Source: an uncultured Eubacteriales bacterium
GTDB lineage: Bacteria > Bacillota > Clostridia > Oscillospirales > CAG-272
DNA: 64,000 nucleotides
Assembly: GCA_910586545.1 (NCBI GenBank)
Contig: CAJUIQ010000002.1
Span: forward strand, 48,694-112,693
Direction: 5' to 3'
A program made the position numbers and the translations under genes. The notes beneath the pieces are model-generated. The model did no database searches. It worked only from the letters and a program-made list of their open reading frames with translations, and was not told where the DNA came from. Below, piece by piece: positions 59,750 through 64,000 of the stretch (within the stretch, counting starts at the first letter, position 1; each line of letters begins with the position of its first letter).

Positions 59750-60922
59750 TTAGAAGTAGCTTACCTTGATGCGTTTCCCCATCTGCCGCAGACAGTTGGT
59801 AAGCTCCTCTACCAAATTCATTTTGATATTGAATGTAATTGGCAGCTCCGGATTCTGATGGGCCGGATTCACCGCCCGCCCCACATAAAAGTTGATATCT
59901 GTCGCCTCCTCAAACAGCAAACGACAAATCATAGACGCGCCGTCTCGCTTGGTGCTCCAATGCTCGTACAGCTCGTTTTTGTCCAGTACATCTCTGGCGT
60001 ATTCAATCACCTTATTGATGGTGATCACCCCTTCGGTCACCAGGTCTATTCCTTCTATCTCCGCGATAGGCGGCACATCGCTGTGATCAAATTGCAGGCT
60101 TGCTTTAAGGGGCTTTCCAAGGTACTGGGATGCGATAGTAGAGGTGGTGCCGCCGCAAACGATGTGCTTCCCTTCTTTAGAGAAAAACAAAGACATCATC
60201 CGGTTACAGTCGTCCCGATTTCGGGGAGGACCGAACAAGATATTCATAGGCGCACGGCGGCGGATATGGATCACACAGGCAGTAGCGTCGTCGCCGGGGC
60301 GATAGCCATATTGCTTATTGCATTCGTCCACCAGCATAGTAGAAAGCGTTTTCGCTGTATAGCCCACGTGGGCGAAGGTTTCCATAAAATCAATGATATT
60401 TTCCCGTTTCCAGCCGAAATTGTAGGCAAGACCGATCCCCGCATGGGGGCAGCCGTCGCTCATAGCGATAAAAATATCGTTTTCCTGCAGGTCAATCACA
60501 GACTTATAGATTTTTTTGCCGTCAATATTCAGTTCATTTCTGGGATATTCATAATTTTTGCAGTCCCGCAGCAGAATCACTTGGGGATTGTCATATTGAA
60601 TCAGCTCCGCCCGCTCGTTTTCAATCAAGTGTATAATTGTAAAAGTAGAGTATGCCACGCCCCTGGTGGAGCAAATGGGAAGGGTAGCCGCAATGGTAGC
60701 CACGCATTCTTCCAGCGGCAGTCCCTCCGCCATCATAGTGGAAATAATTTTGGAGGTCAGTGTGGAAAGAATGCTTGCTTTCACCCCACTGCCCAGTCCG
60801 TCCGCCAGTACAATAACAGTGGAATTGTCTCCCTGCTCCACGATATCCACATGATCCCCACAAAGCTGCTCGCCCTCATGGTTGATACTTTTCCAGCCGA
60901 TATCAGCACACAAATTATTCAT
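59750..60922 (-). CDS. SpoIIE-family PP2C serine phosphatase
   Basis: A 390-residue protein with an N-terminal PP2C/SpoIIE phosphatase domain: VIVLADGLGSGVKASILSTL (Mg-binding Asp), FIAMSDGCPHAGIG, and GDDATACVIHIRR. The C-terminal half from about 225 (MNILFGPPRNRDDCNRMM) is a separate domain, typical of phosphatases found with [FeFe] hydrogenases. It overlaps the sensory hydrogenase by eight bases. It probably acts in the output of that sensor. Confidence 0.85.
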   Translation of the reverse strand: MNNLCADIGWKSINHEGEQLCGDHVDIVEQGDNSTVIVLADGLGSGVKASILSTLTSKIISTMMAEGLPLEECVATIAATLPICSTRGVAYSTFTIIHLIENERAELIQYDNPQVILLRDCKNYEYPRNELNIDGKKIYKSVIDLQENDIFIAMSDGCPHAGIGLAYNFGWKRENIIDFMETFAHVGYTAKTLSTMLVDECNKQYGYRPGDDATACVIHIRRRAPMNILFGPPRNRDDCNRMMSLFFSKEGKHIVCGGTTSTIASQYLGKPLKASLQFDHSDVPPIAEIEGIDLVTEGVITINKVIEYARDVLDKNELYEHWSTKRDGASMICRLLFEEATDINFYVGRAVNPAHQNPELPITFNIKMNLVEELTNCLRQMGKRIKVSYF

Positions 60923-62588
60923 CGCTGATAGACTCCTTTAACTTTGACAGAGCAATTTTCGTTTCAGCGGCTGTCTCTCCTAGCAGAGAAGCAATCTCCT
61001 GCACAATACGCATCTGTTTGTCTACCACTCGGTCAGCAACTTCCACCGTCTGGCGGCTGATGCTTTCTTTCTTCTCTCTAGCGGTTTCTTCTTCCGTCAC
61101 ATCCCGCATAATACATACAAGCAGTCGATATTCCTTATCGTACACAATGGTTTCTTCCACATATCTGTCGTATTCCGCCAGATATACCCGACGGTCGCGG
61201 ATATTTCTGCCCTTTTGCAGCACTTCTACAAAGTCTTTCGGATCCAGAATCCGGATGACCCCATCTCCCAACACATCTGCAGCGCTGCGCAGGTTCATGA
61301 TTTTCAGGGCCACCTTATTGATCTGCTGTACCTCCAGCTTTTCATTGAGTACAATAATCCCGTTGGGGGTATTGCGGACAATATTGTCGGAGAATGTTTC
61401 CGCCTTATCTTTCAGATAGGGCAGACACATAGAGGCCTCCGCCTTTCCCTGATAAATCGCCACAGCCTTTTCCCGACAGGTGTTGTATCCGCAGGATCCG
61501 CAGTTGAGCTCATCAGCGGGAGTATGCTTGCCCATCTGCCGAAGAATATCGGCAATTTCATTTTCAGAGGGCATTTGGTTTTTCCGGGGAATTGCGGCAA
61601 AAGTTTTCTGCAAAAAAGAGGGATCCGGCCGGTCCACCGCAAAATCTTTTTTGCCGGCAAAGCGAGACACAGCCATGTAATCCTGCACAGGTGAACGGTG
61701 GAATTTTTCCATAACCGGCCCGCCGACGCAGCTTCCTACACAGGCGGACATCTCAATAAAGCAGTGATGGATCTTTCCTTCCGCAATATCCCGGAGGGCC
61801 GCGATGCAGTTTTCCACACCATCAATTGCCATATAGGAATATGCGGGGTTTTCCTGCAGCATCGTTTTCAGAATTCCGCCGGTAGTTGGGAAAAACCGGG
61901 CAAGACTGTTTTCGTCCGCATCCATTTCCCGGCACAGTTCAATATTTTCCGCCCGCAACCATCGGGTAAGCTCATCAAAGGTAAGCACCGCATCCGCAAA
62001 TCCTTCATAAAAGGCAGCCTCATCCTTTTTCGCGACACAAGGACCAATGAAAACCGTCTTGGCGTTTGGATACCGGCGCTTAATATCCTGACAGTGCGCC
62101 TGCATGGGGGAGAGAATATCCGCCAGGTAGGGAAGCTGTGCAGGGAAATACTTTTGAATCAGCAAGTTGATAGAGTGACAGCAGGAAGAAATAATCACAT
62201 CCCTCTGCTGCTCGTTTATCATATGCTCATATTCATTTTTTACGATAGTAGCGCCAACGGCGGTTTCTTCCGCATCGTAAAAGCCCAGCTGCTTCAGGGC
62301 GTCCCGCATAGCGCCGATGCCTACTCCTTCATAGTTTGCCACGAAAGAAGGCGCAAGACTGACAATTACCGGATCACCGCTTTGCAGCAGTACCCGCACT
62401 TTTTCCGTTTCATCCACGATTTGTTTGGCGTCCTGGGGACATACTACAAAGCAATGTCCGCAAAGAATGCATTCATTGCCGATTATATACGCCTGGTTCC
62501 CGGAAAAGCGGATCGATTTTACCGGGCAGTGACGGATACACTTATAACAGTTTTTACAGTTGGATTTTTTTAAGGTAAGGCAATCCAT
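60915..62588 (-). CDS. Sensory [FeFe] hydrogenase with PAS domain (HydS/group C-like)
   Basis: A 557-residue protein. Two 4Fe-4S motifs near the start (CKNCYKCIRHCP, CILCGHCFVVCP), then the H-cluster domain with L1 ISSCCHSINLLIQKYFP, L2 FIGPCVAKKDE and L3 IEMSACVGSCVGGP; a small FeS domain (CGSCGYNTC) near 385; then a PAS domain at about 415-510; and a C-terminal helix. No kinase domain is attached, so its signal must pass to a partner such as the phosphatase. Group C enzymes are thought to sense H2 or redox state. Confidence 0.87.
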   Translation of the reverse strand: MDCLTLKKSNCKNCYKCIRHCPVKSIRFSGNQAYIIGNECILCGHCFVVCPQDAKQIVDETEKVRVLLQSGDPVIVSLAPSFVANYEGVGIGAMRDALKQLGFYDAEETAVGATIVKNEYEHMINEQQRDVIISSCCHSINLLIQKYFPAQLPYLADILSPMQAHCQDIKRRYPNAKTVFIGPCVAKKDEAAFYEGFADAVLTFDELTRWLRAENIELCREMDADENSLARFFPTTGGILKTMLQENPAYSYMAIDGVENCIAALRDIAEGKIHHCFIEMSACVGSCVGGPVMEKFHRSPVQDYMAVSRFAGKKDFAVDRPDPSFLQKTFAAIPRKNQMPSENEIADILRQMGKHTPADELNCGSCGYNTCREKAVAIYQGKAEASMCLPYLKDKAETFSDNIVRNTPNGIIVLNEKLEVQQINKVALKIMNLRSAADVLGDGVIRILDPKDFVEVLQKGRNIRDRRVYLAEYDRYVEETIVYDKEYRLLVCIMRDVTEEETAREKKESISRQTVEVADRVVDKQMRIVQEIASLLGETAAETKIALSKLKESISDE

Positions 62589-62591
62589 AGA

Positions 62592-62852
62592 TCAGTTCCT
62601 TTCTGCAGAGAGCGGACGAAGCACATTCTCCGCAAAGAATGCTTGAAAGTTTTCTTTCGTAATTCCGGTGTGTACCGTATCGTCAATAACCACGGTAACG
62701 CCTTCTCGGTTGCATTTACCGGTGCAAAAGCTTCCGGCAAGGGTGACGTCGGCATCCAACTTATGCTCTGCCACAGCGGCTTCAAACAGCGCCACAATAT
62801 CCTGTGAGCCTTTCAGATAGCAGGAGGAGCCTACGCAGATTTGTATAATCAT
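62592..62852 (-). CDS. Small thioredoxin-like [2Fe-2S] ferredoxin 1
   Basis: An 86-residue NuoE/HydC-C-terminus-like protein: QICVGSSCYLKGSQDI and AGSFCTGKCN give the four Cys of a 2Fe-2S site. It starts the core of the hydrogenase operon, three bases before the sensory hydrogenase. It resembles the second small protein upstream and is probably a duplicate. Confidence 0.85.
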   Translation of the reverse strand: MIIQICVGSSCYLKGSQDIVALFEAAVAEHKLDADVTLAGSFCTGKCNREGVTVVIDDTVHTGITKENFQAFFAENVLRPLSAERN

Positions 62853-62877
62853 ATGTATAACCTCTCTGTGGATGGAT

Positions 62878-62906
62878 TACCAGGCGCCCCTAAGGGGCGC
62901 CTGGTA
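62878..62906 (-). repeat. 13-pair GC-rich hairpin between the two ferredoxin genes
   Basis: TACCAGGCGCCCC / GGGGCGCCTGGTA with loop TAA. There is no T run, so it is not a standard terminator. It may set relative mRNA levels by stabilising or processing the transcript. Confidence 0.7.
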
Positions 62907-62917
62907 CCATAGCATAT

Positions 62918-63157
62918 TTACGCCTTTGCGGCTACGTTTTCTAGGAAAAACGCTTTTACCGTATCAGGAGTTACGGAAAAGAATGCGTCGTCTACGGTAA
63001 CGCAGACGCCCTCCTGGCATTTGCCCATGCAAAAGGTGCCTGCAAGCTCTACTTTATCGCTAAGATCGTGCTCATGAATAAGATACTGCAGCTGTTCCAC
63101 CACCTGGCGGGATCCTTTGATGTGGCAGGATGAACCAATACAAACTGTAATTTTCAT
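62918..63157 (-). CDS. Small thioredoxin-like [2Fe-2S] ferredoxin 2
   Basis: A 79-residue paralogue of the downstream gene: VCIGSSCHIKGSRQVVEQL and AGTFCMGKCQEGVC place the 2Fe-2S Cys. It would carry electrons for the hydrogenases. It lies 20 bases after the APH-like kinase gene. Confidence 0.85.
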   Translation of the reverse strand: MKITVCIGSSCHIKGSRQVVEQLQYLIHEHDLSDKVELAGTFCMGKCQEGVCVTVDDAFFSVTPDTVKAFFLENVAAKA

Positions 63158-63177
63158 AACCGATACCCTCCCGTTCT

Positions 63178-63939
63178 TTACTCGTAATCTACTACGTTGA
63201 TCCAGGAATACAGGAATTCCCGCTCATTCTCATTGGCCTTTACCAATTGAGAAGCCGCCACAATGGGCATCCATTTCTGTACATACTGCTTTGCGGTGTT
63301 GCTTTTTTCGCAGAACAGATCCAGATATCTGTCCGCACCGGCGATGTCGCCTGCCAGCCAGAAGAGAAGATATGTTCTAGCTACATCTGCGGAAGCGTTC
63401 CCCTGCGTCGCATGCGACCAGTCCAGAATATAGGGCACGCCGTCGTCTCCAATAATAATATTGGAAGGATTGAAATCTCCATGACATACTTTCCCGTGCT
63501 TTGGCATCGCCTCCAGCCGGGTGTGCAAATCATAGCGTACGGTAGCGGAAAGCTCTGTCTGGCTGATTTTCCGATTCATCTTATCCTTGAGCTTGCCTAG
63601 CATGGGACAGGTTTTACTGTGCATTTCTAACTGCAAGCCTACGAACAGATTTAAATACTGTTCCTTTTCTTTTGGGTTTTCCTGCATATGCTGCGCCAGA
63701 GTTTTTCCCTTGATATATTCGGAAACAATGGCCCATTTCCCATCTATCATGCTTACTTCTAAAATCTTTGGAATATTCAGTCCTGTCTCCTCAATCCGCG
63801 CCTGGTTTAATGCCTCGTTCAGCACGTCCGCCTTGGAATAGTCTTCCTGAAACACTTTCAGACAGCGTTCCCCATCTCTATAGATGGTTTTGTTATTCCT
63901 GACGGCGATCATACGATCCAAGTTCATAGCAACATCCAA
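63178..63939 (-). CDS. APH/choline kinase-like phosphotransferase
   Basis: A 253-residue protein kinase-like phosphotransferase. CHGDFNPSNIIIGDDGVPYILDWSHATQGNASADVART is the Brenner motif (HGDFNPSN) plus the metal-binding DW motif; WAIVSEYIKGKTLAQ is the hinge. It is placed first in the operon with two ferredoxins, a sensory hydrogenase and a phosphatase, so a regulatory phosphorylation is possible, not antibiotic resistance. ATG at 63939 has AAAGG four bases upstream; ATG at 63927 is an alternative. Confidence 0.78.
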   Translation of the reverse strand: MDVAMNLDRMIAVRNNKTIYRDGERCLKVFQEDYSKADVLNEALNQARIEETGLNIPKILEVSMIDGKWAIVSEYIKGKTLAQHMQENPKEKEQYLNLFVGLQLEMHSKTCPMLGKLKDKMNRKISQTELSATVRYDLHTRLEAMPKHGKVCHGDFNPSNIIIGDDGVPYILDWSHATQGNASADVARTYLLFWLAGDIAGADRYLDLFCEKSNTAKQYVQKWMPIVAASQLVKANENEREFLYSWINVVDYE

Positions 63940-64000
63940 CCTTTCTTTTACAGTAGAGTATGTTGACCAAAATAAGCATTGAGATACATCTGACGAAGTT

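Noticed and set aside
59858..60928. Plus-strand frame of 356 codons opposite the phosphatase gene
   Set aside because: Shadow of a well-supported SpoIIE-family gene.
63178..63939. Aminoglycoside resistance gene
   Set aside because: It has only the general APH/choline kinase fold motifs and sits in a hydrogenase operon; nothing points to drug resistance.

Overview
The window reads as chromosome of an anaerobic, endospore-lineage Clostridium-type Firmicute, most like the Oscillospiraceae/Ruminococcaceae group. This is an inference from gene content: SpoVG, SpoIIE-type phosphatase, LL-diaminopimelate aminotransferase, type III glutamine synthetase, [FeFe] hydrogenases, indolepyruvate:ferredoxin oxidoreductase, cohesin/dockerin surface proteins, a T-box leader and purine-rich Shine-Dalgarno sites. 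I see no phage, transposase, integrase or CRISPR array. Genes are dense and most are intact.

Layout. 1-5.6 kb: two secreted proteins on the minus strand, a cohesin-bearing wall-anchored protein and a dockerin-bearing multi-lectin-like protein, each with its own strong promoter and terminator. 5.8-15 kb: tRNA-Thr and housekeeping genes (dGTPase-like HD hydrolase, uppP, U32 peptidase, Dabb protein, RNase J, spoVG, murC, tRNA-Trp), a small ribbon-helix-helix regulator and a candidate structured RNA. 15.2-31.2 kb (minus): a long run gdhA, glnN, amt-PII fusion, guaA, purF, carA, carB, dapF, dapL, nadE. 31.6-36.9 kb (plus, divergent from gdhA): three-gene glutamate synthase, a short type I glutamine synthetase and an ANTAR-domain RNA-binding regulator. 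36.9-43 kb: Trp T-box plus trpB, MATE transporter, small alarmone synthetase, shikimate kinase operon. 43-48.8 kb: iorBA, a DHH phosphoesterase, a nucleoside hydrolase and a Cu/Zn SOD. 49-58.2 kb: a trehalase-like glycosidase, second nucleoside hydrolase, patatin, CorC-like protein, a P-type ATPase under a probable Mn2+ riboswitch, ribokinase and ruvX. 58.3-63.9 kb: a sensory/group B [FeFe]-hydrogenase operon with phosphatase, two small [2Fe-2S] proteins and an APH-like kinase.

The most interesting system is nitrogen control at 25.7-36.9 kb. Six leader elements (two before guaA, one before glnN, two before gdhA, one before the glutamate synthase genes) share a hairpin with a six-base loop that always has A at loop positions 1 and 2 and G at position 4, closed by a C-G pair. 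In each the loop is part of, or lies against, the 5' arm of an intrinsic terminator. Such A1/G4 hexaloops are the known recognition signal of ANTAR antiterminators, and an ANTAR gene closes the glutamate synthase/glutamine synthetase operon. The inferred regulon couples ammonium uptake (amt-PII), ammonium assimilation (gdhA, glnN, glnA, gltS) and major glutamine/ammonia consumers (guaA, then purF, carAB, nadE). Three of these transcripts would start only a few bases before the hexaloop hairpin. gdhA appears frameshifted by one extra G in a G7 run.

Other points worth a look: the neighbouring cohesin-dockerin pair, the Mn-riboswitch/P-ATPase unit, the Trp T-box on a lone trpB, a pair of 22-bp spaced operator-like repeats before the RHH gene, and several unexplained hairpins and short repeats.
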